From the NCBI GenBank assembly GCA_963662175.1, contig OY759217.1, positions 52,800,108-52,864,107 on the forward strand: a stretch of DNA of 64,000 nt. Reading direction: 5' to 3'. A program made the position numbers and the translations under genes. The DNA comes from Aradus depressus. Its lineage: Eukaryota > Arthropoda > Insecta > Hemiptera > Aradidae. Below, one piece after another: positions 21,832 to 32,679 of the stretch. The notes under the pieces were generated by a model. It worked only from the letters and a program-made list of their open reading frames with translations. It did no database searches and had not been told where the DNA came from. The first letter of the stretch is position 1, and each line of letters starts with the position of its first letter.

Positions 21832-21965
21832 CGTAAGGACGACATCTATTGATTTTCAGCCAAATGGGCCAAAGGGGGGGGGGGGGGGGGGGGGGGGGTA
21901 GAGGGATGTTCTAACACAAAAACTCCAATAACTGCCGTTGTAATGGAAAGTTAATTGATTACATC
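21832..21965 (+). mobile_element. Element B fragment with poly-G expansion
   Basis: Has GGACGACATCTATTGATTTT and ATAACTGCCGTTGTAATGG. The G-rich spacer between the two core modules is expanded to a run of more than 20 G (about 21877-21898). Confidence 0.75.
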
Positions 21966-21967
21966 GT

Positions 21968-22560
21968 TCTGGCAAAGTTCATTGTATGATCCACCGACGT
22001 CATACAGCGCCCAAATGCTGGGGGAGGGGTGGGATAGTCATGGGATAATTTGGCACCCTTCTTAGCTCGACGCCTGATGCTAATGCTTCTATGTACCGCA
22101 TGGCCCTGCTTGAATAGAATGCATCGAAACAAAGAACGTGTTCATCCTGGCGGCAGGTGAACTTTCTGGTACCATATATTGTATGTACATAATAAACATA
22201 CCACTTACTTATATAGAAGAAATAATTCACTTGGAGAGGAACAAGACTCAGACAGACGGTTTACCAGTCAGCCAAATAAAATAAATAAACATAATTAATT
22301 AGGTATATAATTAATTCATGACCTGGCAGGATGCCATTTTTTGTAATGCATCAACCGAACATGGAGTTGCGGGGGGAATAATAAAATATGCGGGGAATAA
22401 AATGTTCTAAATGTTATCTACTTCTGAGACAGTCTAGCATTTTTTTTAATCGTTGGGTATAGTACTTTATTTTTGTTTAAAATGATTTGTTGTTGCAAAT
22501 GATTGATTGTGTGATTCCTCCTCCAACTATATTTTTGACAACTATTTTTGGTGTCAAAGG
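21968..22560. other. Unassigned stretch
   Basis: No gene recognised. A 76-codon minus-strand ORF (22230-22000) has no known domain. ATGCGGGGAATAAAATG near 22388 partly repeats a phrase 20 bases upstream. Confidence 0.35.
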
Positions 22561-22566
22561 TAATAA

Positions 22567-23110
22567 AAAAGTAATCGGTGAATCACCGGCAATGTACTTC
22601 CCCAGGACGGATAATCAATTAACTCGCTCCCCCTCTAAAACCAGTCGATAGTTTGAACTAATATTCAACAGTTGAGTTACATTGGGCCTCCTGAATCCTC
22701 ATACTGAATTCTGTGTCGATAAATTCAATACATCAGCAGTTATTAGGAAATTTGAATTGAATCCCCTCCCCTTCCCTGAACTCCCCCTTCCTTTCAGCCG
22801 ATATCGCTGAAATTTTACAGGTTATAGTCTTCATTGGGTTTTGACATGAAATATATATTTAGCTGTCGAAAAATAGCTGTGGTGTATATGGTATTTTGAA
22901 ATTACATATACAATTTCGTGTCAATATATACATTATAACTTATAACGGTTATTAACAGAGGTTTTGTGTTAAGCCCCCCCCCCCTCGGGCCCTTAATTCT
23001 CCCTTTGCTTTCATGAGATTTGACTGAAAGTAAATAGGTATTCTTATAGGATCCTGGCTACACAATATAGAGCGTCGATTTAATCGGAAACATGAACATG
23101 AAAGGGTCAT
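22567..23110 (-). mobile_element. Element B, rearranged long copy
   Basis: Begins AATCGGTGAATCACCGGCAA (inverted 3' hairpin) and ACTTCCCCAGGAC. Core module phrases recur at about 22740 and 22905-22945, with a C run (about 22976-22984) at the position of the G spacer. Confidence 0.75.
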
Positions 23111-23114
23111 AAAG

Positions 23115-23370
23115 AACGAACGTTTGGACAACTTGAACAAAGATTTCCAGGCCAGAAGCCAGGATACTGGGGTGGGGGCCAACAGATTCCGACATGAATA
23201 TAGTTACTGCTACATCCAAGTTATATCTACCCATAGTTGTATCTCCGGTTTTTCCCGATACCACTCCACTTGGGGTAGATGTAACTGTGTAGTGTTAGCG
23301 TTTGTTTCATCACATGAATTTGACTTAAAGCTATGACTACACCGTAGTGTCTACTACGTAGTCACTTCGT
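23115..23370. other. Unassigned stretch
   Basis: Contains GGCCAGAAGCCAGGATACTG and ACTCCACTTGGGGTAG; no recognised repeat or gene. It separates two B pieces of the same orientation and may be an insertion in one older B copy. Confidence 0.3.
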
Positions 23371-23379
23371 TTTAATCAC

Positions 23380-23555
23380 TTCACCCAGAATTGCGTGTCC
23401 ATACATTCATTCCATCGTGTTCACAACCACTTTTTATTTTTTCCATTTTTTGGAATCAGGGGGTAGGAAGACATGAAATTCTGGTGAAAACTCCACATTG
23501 AATTTTCGACCTATTAAATAACTTTTCCTATACTCCTTATAACTTCCCATATGGA
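23380..23555 (-). mobile_element. Element B 5'-part fragment
   Basis: Reads ATACATTCATTCCATCGTGT, GGGGGTAGGAAGACATGAAA, CCGATTA-like and TAACTTTTCCTATACTCC, the inverted start of B. Confidence 0.7.
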
Positions 23556-23865
23556 AAAGGAAAAATACATGATTTTAACGATATTTTGTCTCCTTATATT
23601 ATTGCTTATCGATATAGTGAGCAGATATATTTATTTAAACAAACTATAGATATTTTAATTTGGATTTGGATCCCTAGTGTGGTCTACTACAGGGTGGCCC
23701 GGCCCGCTCCCCGCTCTTTGAAAGTGTTGCCAGTACAGATAAAGGCCCGCATGAGGGCCCGCCTGACTTACCGCTCTCCTATCTCAACTCCCGCCAATTA
23801 CCCCTCTTATCAGTCTTTCTTTATCACTTTCCCGCGCTTCTACCACCTGGCCCTGGCCACTTCTG

Positions 23866-24575
23866 TATTGCTCCCGCCTCCAACCACATTTCATGGGGTT
23901 TTCGAAAAATTAACATTAGCTACATTTGAACTTCAAAGAACAAAAAAAAAGGACGACACGATTGATTTTCAGTCAAATCGGTCTTAAGCCAAAAAAACGC
24001 TAATATCTGTCTATGTAATGACGTTATCAACACGAAATTTTATATGTGTATCTAGGATACCTGTCGAGTTTTACTGTCCGACCTAATTACTGTCGATGCA
24101 AGGAATGGTTCAATTTAGTATGAGTGAAGTTCCAGTGTAAGATTCTTACTGTCTCAGTGAGATTTGGATGAATGTCACTATACATTTCAGAGTTGATTAA
24201 TTCGTAATGGGGAAGTAGATTGGCGAAGATTGATTTTCCTCAGGTGGTGTGTATACAAGGATCCTGGGTGTGATGGATGCTCCATGCGGAGAGATCCTGA
24301 AGAGACATTAATTAAGAAGGATCCCTATCAGCCGAGAGGATCACACAAGACACAGGACACACAACCTGACGACAAACCTCAGACACCATACATACCACTC
24401 AGGTTTCATAGATGAAACTCGCCACTGATAATATCTTCAAGATGTCTCCTACACTTCTTCGCCGGTTTTTTCTTGCTTATCCTGCAAAGTTTTCATATTT
24501 ATCAATTTTATGTTAAAATGCCTTCTTCGTGCAATAAAAGAAAAGATCATGTGGCAACATTTGCTTAGAGATCAT
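23866..24575 (+). repeat. Segment H, copy 2
   Basis: Pairs with 19828-20505 in direct orientation, from GCTCCCGCCTCCAACCACAT to GTGGCAACATTTGCTTAGAG. It lacks the GAGCCGCC...GGTCCAAGGC part of copy 1 near 20221-20250 and has an extra GAAACTCGCCACTGATA after the identical block (24315-24413). Confidence 0.85.
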
Positions 24576-24589
24576 AGATATTTTTCGAT

Positions 24590-25930
24590 AGGACTTACCC
24601 GTTTTCAGTTAGATCAAGGAAACTTCTGAAAATATGTGTTTCAAAACTACCTTTCAAGATGGTTTTCGGCATATATCTCGAAAGCCGGAAGACCTCCGAA
24701 AAATCGTATTTCCTATAAAATCTGTATTTGAATTTTCTCTGCAATTATCATTTGAAAAGACTTTTGATTAGGTCGTAAACATAATCGGTATGTTGTAAAA
24801 TGTACAAGTACTTAGGTCCCGGAGTAAGGTAGCCTCAATTTAGGTCCCGGAGTAAGGTAGCCTCAATTTAGGTCCCGGAGTAAAGTAGCCTCAATTTAGG
24901 TCCCGGAGTAAGGTAGCCTCAATTTAGGCCCCGGAGTAAGGTAGCCTCAATTTTGGCCCCGGAGTAAGGTAGCCTCAATTTAGGTCCCGGAGTAAAGTAG
25001 CCTCAATTTAGGTCCCGGAGTAAGGTAGCCTCAATTTAGGTCCCGGAGTAAGGTAGCCTCAATTTAGGTCCCGGAGTAAAGTAGCCTCAATTTAGGTCCC
25101 GGAGTAAGGTAGCCTCAATTTAGGCCCCGGAGTAAGGTAGCCTCAATTTTGGCCCCGGAGTAAGGTAGCCTCAATTTAGGTCCCGGAGTAAAGTAGCCTC
25201 AATTTAGGTCCCGGAGTAAGGTAGCCTCAATTTAGGTCCCGGAGTAAGGTAGCCTCAATTTAGGTCCCGGAGTAAAGTAGCCTCAATTTAGGTCCCGGAG
25301 TAAGGTAGCCTCAATTTAGGCCCCGGAGTAAGGTAGCCTCAATTTTGGCCCCGGAGTAAGGTAGCCTCAATTTAGGTCCCGGAGTAAAGTAGCCTCAATT
25401 TAGGTCCCGGAGTAAGGTAGCCTCAATTTAGGTCCCGGAGTAAGGTAGCCTCATATTAGGCCCCGGAGTAAGGTAGCCTCAATTTAGATCCCGGAGTAAA
25501 GTAGCCTCAATTTAGGCCCCGGAGTAAGGTAGCCTCAATTTAGGCCCCGGAGTAAGGTAGCCTCAATTTAGGCCCCGGAGTAAGGTAGCCTCAATTTAGG
25601 TCCCGGAGTAAAGTAGCCTCAATTTAGGCCCCGGAGTAAGGTAGCCTCAATTTAGGCCCCGGAGTAAGGTAGCCTCAATTTTTCTCCGATTTGGTCAAAA
25701 TCTAATCAGATCTATTTAGCACATGTGACCCTTTCATTCCAAGTTTAAAGTGCATGGTTACAATCGTTTTTGCGGTAGAGCGCTCACAACTTTCCAATTA
25801 CATACACACAGACAGACATCATCGCGAAAATGGTCAAAACGTATTCAGTATTCAGGATACCTTGAAACGTGAAAATCTCGATTACAATACTTCCTTTTCC
25901 TGTAGGTTTAAGAAAGAAAAAATACTTTAT
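24590..25930 (-). repeat. Repeat C, copy expanded by a tandem array
   Basis: Flanks of the array match repeat C at 33860-34120 and 55840-56200 in inverted orientation: TTTTGATTAGGTCG on the left; CCGATTTGGTCAAAATCTAA and AGCACATGTGACCC on the right. The unit TTTAGGCCCCGGAGTAAGG corresponds to a single TTACTTCGGGGCCTAA in the copy near 34029-34046. Confidence 0.8.
24812..25680. repeat. 28-bp satellite-like array with 196-bp higher-order repeat
   Basis: Thirty-one units of AATTTAGGTCCCGGAGTAAG plus GTAGCCTC. Four variants exist: T (GGTCCC..AAGG), A (AAAG in place of AAGG), C (GGCCCC) and D (TTTTGGCCCC). From unit 2 (24837) the order T-A-T-C-D-A-T repeats three times (starts 24837, 25033, 25229), a 7-unit, 196-base higher-order repeat. 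The last nine units (from about 25425) break the pattern and are mostly C. Confidence 0.97.
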
Positions 25931-25967
25931 TTGATCCAAAGATGCCAAAAAAACTCAGAAAAAAACA

Positions 25968-26060
25968 ACATAATCGTCAATCACCGGCAATGTACCTACT
26001 TCCCCATCCCAACTAACTTTTGAATCTCCCTCTGAACTTAAATCAATGACCATAACAGTT
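25968..26060 (-). mobile_element. Element B 3'-end fragment
   Basis: Has TCGTCAATCACCGGCAATGT then ACTTCCCCATCCC and TTGAATCTCCCTCTGAA, the inverted terminal part only. Confidence 0.65.
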
Positions 26061-26064
26061 AATT

Positions 26065-26330
26065 AATTTGCACAGGGAAAGTACATCGAGGATGCATTAA
26101 AAATAAGTTGAATATAAAAATTAAAAACTGCGGATGCAGAAAAGTTTAATAATTTAAGAAAAGGGTAGCAGTGAGGGCTCATACTTTCTGCCCAATTTGA
26201 GAGTTAAACCAAACTAACAATAATAAGCAATTGGCTATCAACTAGCGAAGATCACACTTATATCTGACAAATGCGCCCTACTAGTCCCCCGGGTCTCTCT
26301 CCATATACCCTCATAGATCTTCTCCAGGAG
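26065..26330. other. Unassigned stretch
   Basis: AT-rich; no gene or repeat recognised apart from a lone CACAGGGAAAGTACATCG (26072), which resembles a B end. Confidence 0.35.
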
Positions 26331-26334
26331 ACGT

Positions 26335-26432
26335 CGCACGGCTCAGGTTTCATAGTTCCTCACATCAGATACCATCTCTGCAAGATGTCACAACACTTCT
26401 TCAGCATCCCCCCCCCCCCCCCCCCCCCCCCT
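26335..26432 (+). repeat. Fragment related to segment H, then poly-C
   Basis: GCTCAGGTTTCATAG and CAAGATGTCACAACACTTCT parallel the TCAGGTTTCATAGAT...CAAGATGTCTCCTACACTTC order of segment H. A C run (about 26408-26430) follows. Confidence 0.55.
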
Positions 26433-26439
26433 CTGTCTT

Positions 26440-26580
26440 TCTATGACTTAGCCAGTTATACGAAGTTTAGGCAAAGGGTACCTACTGGGAATTTCATCTG
26501 TTCACACCCCCTGATTCAGAAAATACAAAAAATTCTGCGCATCTGGGATCACAACTCTCGACAAAATGAATATATCGAAT
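26440..26580 (+). mobile_element. Element B fragment
   Basis: Starts CCAGTTATACGAAGTTTAGG and keeps CCCCCTGATTCAG and GACAAAATGAATATATCGAA. Confidence 0.7.
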
Positions 26581-26769
26581 TTTAGAAGCTTGAGGAGGCA
26601 TTTGGAGCTGTTGATTGGAGGTTTGTTACTGACGAGCGAGTGAGGTTGGTTGACAATTCGGAGGGGTGATGAGGGGTTAGTCGAGGGATGATTGCCAATT
26701 CAGGGGAAAGAGGTTTCGGGGAATAGTTAACAGTTGAGGGGGAATAGTCGAGGGATAGTACAGTAAATT

Positions 26770-27015
26770 AAGTTTCGATGAAAAATTCGATGTCGAGTTT
26801 ACACCGTAATTTTATGTTTTCTCTGACCTTCTCAATCCGAAAATGAAAAAAAAAAAGTTGTCTGCATGTCAGTGAACATGATAAATCTCGGTAGAATAAA
26901 TATATCGACGCGAATTTTTATATGTATATACAAAGGTTCACGTGTAGGGTAGAGGGAGAGTGGAAACTTCTTTTATAAAAATAATTCATACTGGAGAAGT
27001 ACATTGCCAGTGATT
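26770..27015 (+). mobile_element. Element B, internally deleted
   Basis: Reads AAATTCGATGTCGAGTTTAC, ATATCGACGCGAATTTTTAT, then jumps to GGGAGAGTGGAAACTT and GGAGAAGTACATTGCCAGTG. The second core module is missing. Confidence 0.7.
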
Positions 27016-27116
27016 TGTTGTGTTATAAATATTCATTTACATACATTATGTGATTTATTGTTCGTATGTATTCATTTCCGCTTTAACAGGTGACGCTTTG
27101 GGTATTGTTTGTTTGT

Positions 27117-27270
27117 TTTTGTGACTCATGCCCTGGCTTCACCATTTCACTCCCTTTTCGAAGGACGGCACGCTCAAGCACTCTTTAACTTCCTGATAGT
27201 CCACCTAAGGTCCCCAACCGGGTTTGAACCCCCGATCTTGAGCACAGTAGACAAGGACCCTCTGGCGCCA
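27117..27270 (-). mobile_element. SINE-A, internally deleted
   Basis: Joins a tail-side TGACTCATGCCCTGG directly to CGAAGGACGGCACGCTCAAG and then to the B box (GGGTTTGAACCCC); more than 150 body bases are lost. Confidence 0.8.
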
Positions 27271-27272
27271 CT

Positions 27273-27525
27273 TTGTACTGTTATGAAATTTGTATATTTA
27301 TTGTTACGACATATATTTTTATTATGATACTAATTGTTGTGATAATATACATTTATTATCATAATATTTGGCCAGAGCAACAAAATGGTGAGTTCAGTTT
27401 TTTTATACTCAACACCATAGTTTCGATTCTGAGAATTGTCCTGAGAAGTGCTGCCTCCTACCTCGGTTTCTTAGAACTAAATAACTAAGTGTTCGCCCTC
27501 CCTCTGAAGCTAATTAACTTGGAAA
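27273..27525. other. Unassigned AT-rich stretch
   Basis: No gene recognised. TTCGCCCTCCCTCTGAAGC near 27490 resembles an inverted B end. Confidence 0.35.
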
Positions 27526-27529
27526 TTTA

Positions 27530-27925
27530 TCTAATTTGTCAAAACTTCGATCTTGAATATTCACCAAAATTTCATGTTTTCCGACCCTCTGTTTCCAATA
27601 ATTAAAAAAAAAAAATTGTCTATCTGTGCTTCCGTGCAGCACGATAACTCCCGATAGAATGGAGCTATCGACTTGAAATTTTACATGTGAATCCAGAAAC
27701 TCATAAAGAAGGCTATTGATTTTCAGCCGAAGCAAATGAGTGGATCAGAAGGGGCCTCAACTCAAAAACCATAATAACTATCGATGTAATGAATGTATTG
27801 AAAAAAAAATTAGTATAAGGATTCACATGGCAATAGGTAAGTCAATTATTGATTTTGGAGAGTGAAACTTGTTAATTAATTCCTGCTGGGGAAGTACATT
27901 GCTGGCGATTCACCGACTTTTTTAT
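27530..27925 (+). mobile_element. Element B, nearly full copy
   Basis: Contains TTTCATGTTTTCCGACCCTC, CGATAACTCCCGATAGAATG, ATAACTATCGATGTAATGAA and the end GCTGGGGAAGTACATTGCTG with GGCGATTCACCGACTTTTTT. The 5' hairpin is decayed. Confidence 0.8.
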
Positions 27926-27929
27926 TTTT

Positions 27930-28880
27930 TTTGTAAACCTGTGAATTCCAGTGAAAACTAGACATTGAATTTCTGACCGATTGTTATGACTTTCGGTACA
28001 CTTCCTACAGATGGGTATGTATAAAATTATGACCGCCCTGTAGCATGTACTCAAGAATTTCAAAAATTTGATGTTGAGAAGCCCCTAATTATTTTTATAT
28101 ATATTTTTTAGTGGCCAAACGAGTCGGGGAATCCACAGTATTTTTTCTTGATCTTTTCATACTATTAATTTCCCTCCTCGTGATGAAATCTGTCACCTTG
28201 ACGACTGATGGTGAATTTGGTCACCACTGAGACCGAACACAAACCAGCTGGTTTGTCACAATTCTTTTTTTCTTTATAAAAGAGAAAACGTGTAGAATTA
28301 GTAGAGATAAACGAAGAACAAGACCTTTTTCTGAACGTTTTTTCTTCTCATTTTTTTGTCTGTCTGTCCGTCTATATATGTGTGTGTGTGTGTCCTGGTG
28401 AAACCCAACCCGACAGGTCTCCAGCAGCTGCTGGTTACTCCTTGTTCCGAACAGTTGTGTCTCCGCGACCTGCTATTTCCATAACCGGCCGCTCAACCTC
28501 TTCAGTTGCCTTATATTTCCAGCTGGTGACTTCTGTATGCAAGCAACCACAATTTTAAAGACTGCGAATTCCCGTATGGAGATGGCAAGTGTGATGATTG
28601 GGCTGAAACGTCCTCACTCAGATCCTCATTGCTCAAAACAAAAAAAAAAAGAAAAGGGATTTTCTACATGGCGCCTGTATGTCTGAGGAATTTTATTTTA
28701 TTTCATTCATCCTCTGCAAAAATGCACCGATTTGAATGTATATTTGTTTCAAAAATGTTCCGAGTCTGGTGATCAATCGGAACACCTATTTTGGTTATGT
28801 GTACAATTTAGTACCTATTTTGAACTTCAGTTGCATACTGCAGTTTTGTCAGAAGTTCCGAAAGAAATATTGAACATTAT
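27930..28880. other. Unassigned stretch
   Basis: Has a short (TG)n run (about 28380-28392) and a more GC-balanced part at 28395-28620 with CAGCAGCTGCTGG. GGGCTGAAACGTCC near 28601 may be another Penelope-like phrase. No ORF above 63 codons. Confidence 0.35.
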
Positions 28881-28884
28881 TACT

Positions 28885-29250
28885 CATTTTTACTTTCCCA
28901 GTTATACAAAGTATGTATAGGGGAAATCATGTAATCGGTCAGAAATCGATGTTGAGTCTTCACTGGAATGTGTATACAGAGCCCAAAAGGGCGAAAACTA
29001 TTGATTTCAGCCAAATCGACCAAAGGAAAGTGGGGGAGCTGAAAACCAAAAACTCCAGTTATTGTCGTTGTAATGAATGTGTTGACACGAAATGGTATAT
29101 ATAAATTCAAAATCCTATAAGGACGACACTTATCAATTTTCAGTGGAACCGGCCGAAGAGGTGAGGGGCAACTGTGGAGGGGGCAACTGTGGAGGGGGCA
29201 ACTGTGGAGGGGGCAACTGTGGTGGGGGCAACTGTGGAGGGGGCAGTTAG
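28885..29250 (+). mobile_element. Element B with expanded G-rich spacer
   Basis: Starts with CCCAGTTATACAAAGTATG and GGGGAAATCATGTAATCGG, then two core modules (GGCGAAAACTATTGATTTCA; GACGACACTTATCAATTTTC). The G-rich spacer has become a five-unit tandem array at 29165-29247. Confidence 0.75.
29165..29247. repeat. 16-bp tandem repeat, five units
   Basis: GGGGCAACTGTGGAGG repeated five times with one A-to-T change in the fourth unit. Confidence 0.95.
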
Positions 29251-29264
29251 TAGGAATTATAATT

Positions 29265-29460
29265 TCCCCCTCTTTTTCTTTTCGGCTAATTTAGCTGAAA
29301 ATCAATAGGTGTCGTTCTCATTCATTCTATCGAGAGTTAACCTCTCCATATACACACACCGACAGATAGGAGTTTTTTATTTCTATTTTTTAAGTCAGAA
29401 GGTCGGAAAAATGAAATCCCTGTGGAAACTCAAAATCGAATTTCTGACCGATAGCTCTTG
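29265..29460 (-). mobile_element. Element B fragment, inverted relative to its neighbour
   Basis: Contains GCTGAAAATCAATAGGTGTC, ATTCTATCGAGAGTTAACC, GAAGGTCGGAAAAATGAAAT and CGAATTTCTGACCGATA. With 28885-29250 it forms a head-to-head inverted pair. Confidence 0.7.
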
Positions 29461-29464
29461 TCAA

Positions 29465-29935
29465 GCGAAAGGTACTTGTCAAGCGAAAGGTACTTAGCAA
29501 AAATTGTCTACAAAGATAATCAGGGTACCGAATCTCTCATTTTTTTTTTCTTTCTCACTGCCAACATTTTTCTGCTATATTTTATGAAAATGAACAAAAA
29601 AAATTTTAAAAAAAAATGTTTTTTCTATTTCAGATCTTTCCATCCGTTTATCAGTTGTGTAGATACACGGGAAGGTTAAAATAATAAATAGATCCAATTT
29701 ATTTTCACTGTTGGAATCTTGATTTGGTTCGTAAATTTACATTTTGCGTTGATAAGGGGACACAGGGTGTATGCTCAATGTGACTAGAATTCAGCCTTAT
29801 CAACATCCATGCAAATGTTCTGATATAACGGCACTTCTCATAATACATATTCATGTTATAAAAAAGTAAAAAGATTATTATAATACCTGGACGTGTGAAG
29901 AATTAATCGGATCAGCAAGGAAGGTTTGGGACTCA
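29465..29935. other. Unassigned AT-rich stretch
   Basis: TGTCAAGCGAAAGGTACT is duplicated at about 29459-29496. No gene recognised. Confidence 0.35.
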
Positions 29936-29939
29936 GAAG

Positions 29940-30560
29940 AACACGTTATTCGTGTCATTTTTTTTTACCGAAATTTCATGTTTTCCGACCCGCTGAATCC
30001 AAAAAGAAGAAAAACAATTGTCTGCGAAATTTTATATCGGGAGTTATCGTGTTCACAGACCTTATACGAATTATTTGGGATGTTATGTTAATCATTCTGA
30101 AATTCAATTTTATATCGGGAGTTATCGTGTTCTGTCTGCAAAAGGGCTTAAGTCACAATAAGTCTTGTGATGCAAAGGACAACTGCATTTCAATATTTTT
30201 ACCAAATGCAACTCAATGTTGCAATATTTTACTTTGTTTATATTTAATACTTCATAGAAATAATATTTCAAGTAACATAAATGTGCTTTACCTGATTTGC
30301 AGAAATTTTTCAAACCTTTAGAAATTCCCCTCTTAAAATTCAGATTTTCTGACTTAAGCCCTTTTGCCCAAGATAGGTACACCCGAGATATGTTACATGA
30401 AATTTTATATATGTATCCAGAACCTCCAAAATTGTAATAACTACCGTTGTGAATTATAAACTGCAAAAGACGACATCTATTAATTTTCTGCGAAATCGAG
30501 CTAAATGGAAGAGGGGATTAGGGGGCTTAACACATAAACTCTACTAATCGATGTAAGTCA
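29940..30560. mobile_element. Patchwork of element B fragments
   Basis: Pieces of both orientations: AATTTCATGTTTTCCGACCC (29970, plus), ATCGGGAGTTATCGTGTTC at 30035 and again at 30115 (minus), GACGACATCTATTAATTTTC (30472, plus). ATTCAATTTTATATCGGGAG parallels GAAATTTTATATCGGGAG 80 bases earlier. Confidence 0.6.
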
Positions 30561-30564
30561 TCGA

Positions 30565-31220
30565 TTAACTATTCATTTTTGGAATCCGAGGATAGAAAAT
30601 TCCTGTGAAAACTCAACTTCGAATCTCTGATCGATTATATAACTTCCTCTATACCTAGCTGGCAATGCCCTTAGGAGAGGGGTGTTGTGGTTAGCTCCAG
30701 CCCAAATTAGGCTACTAAGGCTCGTGAATTTCAACAAATTTCCGAGGGGAGGGAACCGCTTTGAGCAGAAGCCCCCCCCCCCCCCCTCCCTAACTTCAAA
30801 CTCCATCTCCGCCTATGCCCATCACAGCAAAACAACTTACTTTCACCTTCTTATTATATATATATATATACATAAGTCATTAGTCAGACTATTATTGACT
30901 AATGTTGTTGATGAAAACAGGGCTAGCCTTGTCCGTCTGTTTGCCTGTCGAATGGAGCCCTCTGTTTGTTGGTCTGGGGGTGGGGAGGGGGAGGGAAAGT
31001 TGCCCGGATCTGAACCCCAGATATGCCCCCCCCCCCAACCCCCCCCTCGCCTTATCTAATCCTAAAATAGTCCATATCAGACATCTCTGATAAGAAGGAC
31101 AGTGAACATGACCCGCTCCCTGGAGTATCTCCTATCTCTAGTTGATATATTTTTATAAAACTTTTTGGTCAACTTTAAACATATAACCTTCCCATTTTAT
31201 AACCCTCCCATTTTTATTAC
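30565..31220. other. Unassigned stretch with poly-C runs
   Basis: A B start remnant (TATAACTTCCTCTATACC) ends near 30655. C runs lie at about 30773-30786 and 31026-31045, and a short (TA)n at 30855-30870. GATGGGCATAGGCGGAGATG on the minus strand near 30810 looks like a DNA-transposon end next to one C run. Confidence 0.4.
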
Positions 31221-31224
31221 CTCC

Positions 31225-31440
31225 TTCCCCAGTTAAACAGAGTATAGGACAAGTTATGTAATCGGTCAGAAATTCAATGTTGAATTTACGCCGGAATTTC
31301 ATGTTGTCTGACCTCCAATTTTTTCAAATTGTCCTATCTACGTGTGTGCGTGTGTGTGTCTGTGACCACATCCCAATTGAATCAAAACCCTTATTATTCT
31401 TTAGCCGAATCAAATTGGCGAATGCATAAGATCATGTCAT
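31225..31440 (+). mobile_element. Element B 5' half
   Basis: CCCCAGTTAAACAGAGTATAG and GTAATCGGTCAGAAATTCAA, then a GTGTGCGTGTGTGTGTCTGT spacer. The first core module is decayed. Confidence 0.7.
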
Positions 31441-31507
31441 TTTCTTACAAGTTTACGTGCTTTCTAACTATACAGTTTTTTTAGCACCTCCTGAGTTAGA
31501 AAATGGG

Positions 31508-31918
31508 AAAAAAGTCGTCGATGAATCACTGGCAATGTACTTCCTCAGAATGAATTAATCTATTCAGTTTTCGCTCTCCCTCCAGAACCAATCAACTGTT
31601 TGACCTAAAAGTCAATAGTAAACTTACATTGGGACTTCTGAATCCACCTGATACGTTCATTACATAGGCAGTTATTGTTTTTATGTTGTCTTCCCCTCTG
31701 GCTGAAAATCGGTAGGTATCCAATACCTGGGGTTCTGGATGCACATATAAAATTTCACATCGATACGTTCATTCTAGAGGGCGTTAACGTGTTCACACGG
31801 ATAGACAGACATTTTTTTTTTTCATTTTGGAATCAGGGGGTTGGAAAACATGAAATTTTTTCCATTGAAAACTTAATACGAATTCTTACCAACATACTTT
31901 GTACTGCTGAGGAAGTGG
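31508..31918 (-). mobile_element. Element B, full copy
   Basis: Starts with AAAAAAGTCGTCGATGAATC (inverted 3' hairpin and T run) and ends in ATACTTTGTACTGCTGAGGA. Both core modules are visible (31638 and 31751). Confidence 0.82.
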
Positions 31919-31919
31919 A

Positions 31920-32435
31920 AATAATGTGTGTCTGTGAACATGATCGTATCGGCCAATGAACAGTCGAATCGGCCAAAGCTCCACGCTAAAACTCTAAATA
32001 ACTGTCTGAGCACGCCGTCCTTCGGATGGGACGTTAAGCGATGGTCCCGAGCCTGTACGATGTCAGGTACTCGTTAAATATCCCTACTCTAGGTGAATAA
32101 AAATGTAGGGTAGGCAAAATTTAGAACTGCCACAGTAGAGTCGGGCTCATGTCCACCAAAGTGACGAAAGAGCGCTCTGGTAGAAGGCGATATGACCTCG
32201 TAGTTAAAGCCCGGGCATGACTCATAAAACCTAACCTAACCTAAATAACTGTCAATGTAAACGTATCGACACGAAATTTTATATGATAATTCAGAAGCCA
32301 CTAAGTAAGGCACCTAAGGATTTTCAACCAAATCGTTTCATAGTTTTTGGTGGAAAACGAATACTTGTTGATTAATTCAAACTGGGGAAGTATACTGCTG
32401 GTGATTAATCGACAACTTTTTTGTGTTTCCGAGCC
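31920..32435 (+). mobile_element. Element B copy interrupted by SINE-A
   Basis: B phrases AATCGGCCAAAGC and CTAAATAACTGT precede the SINE. After it B resumes with CTAAATAACTGTCAATG, TATCGACACGAAATTTTATA and the end GGGGAAGTATACTGCTGGTG. Confidence 0.85.
32006..32240 (+). mobile_element. 5'-truncated SINE-A with perfect 12-bp target duplication
   Basis: Begins at GAGCACGCCGTCC, lacking the whole tRNA-like head, and ends AAAACCTAACCTAAC. CTAAATAACTGT flanks it at 31994-32005 and 32241-32252. The truncation therefore happened at insertion, as expected for target-primed reverse transcription. Confidence 0.93.
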
Positions 32436-32485
32436 TCTGCGATATTCGCTAAAGTTCCCCCGCCCTGATTAAACGTGGATACGCT

Positions 32486-32677
32486 AAATTTAGAGCTCTT
32501 CTCTGGAAGTTGGCAACATGGTCTAGTTAAAGCCCGGGCATGAGTCACAAAATTTAGAACTCTTCCTGGAAGTTGACAACATGATCATGTTAAAGCCCGG
32601 GCATGAGTCACAAAATTTAGAACTCTTCTCTGGAAGTTTGCAACGTGATCTAGTTAAAGCCCGGGCATAAATCACAA
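32486..32677. repeat. 63-64 bp tandem repeat built on a SINE-A tail, three units
   Basis: AAATTTAGA.CTCTTC.CTGGAAGTT begins units at 32486, 32550 and 32613. Each unit ends in GTTAAAGCCCGGGCATGAGT, the 3' part of SINE-A. The left part of each unit is also SINE-like (AAATTTAG). Confidence 0.88.
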
Positions 32678-32679
32678 AA

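Noticed and set aside
24812..25680. Regular short repeats suggesting a CRISPR array
   Set aside because: Units are directly adjacent with no unique spacers, and the DNA is eukaryotic; this is a minisatellite.
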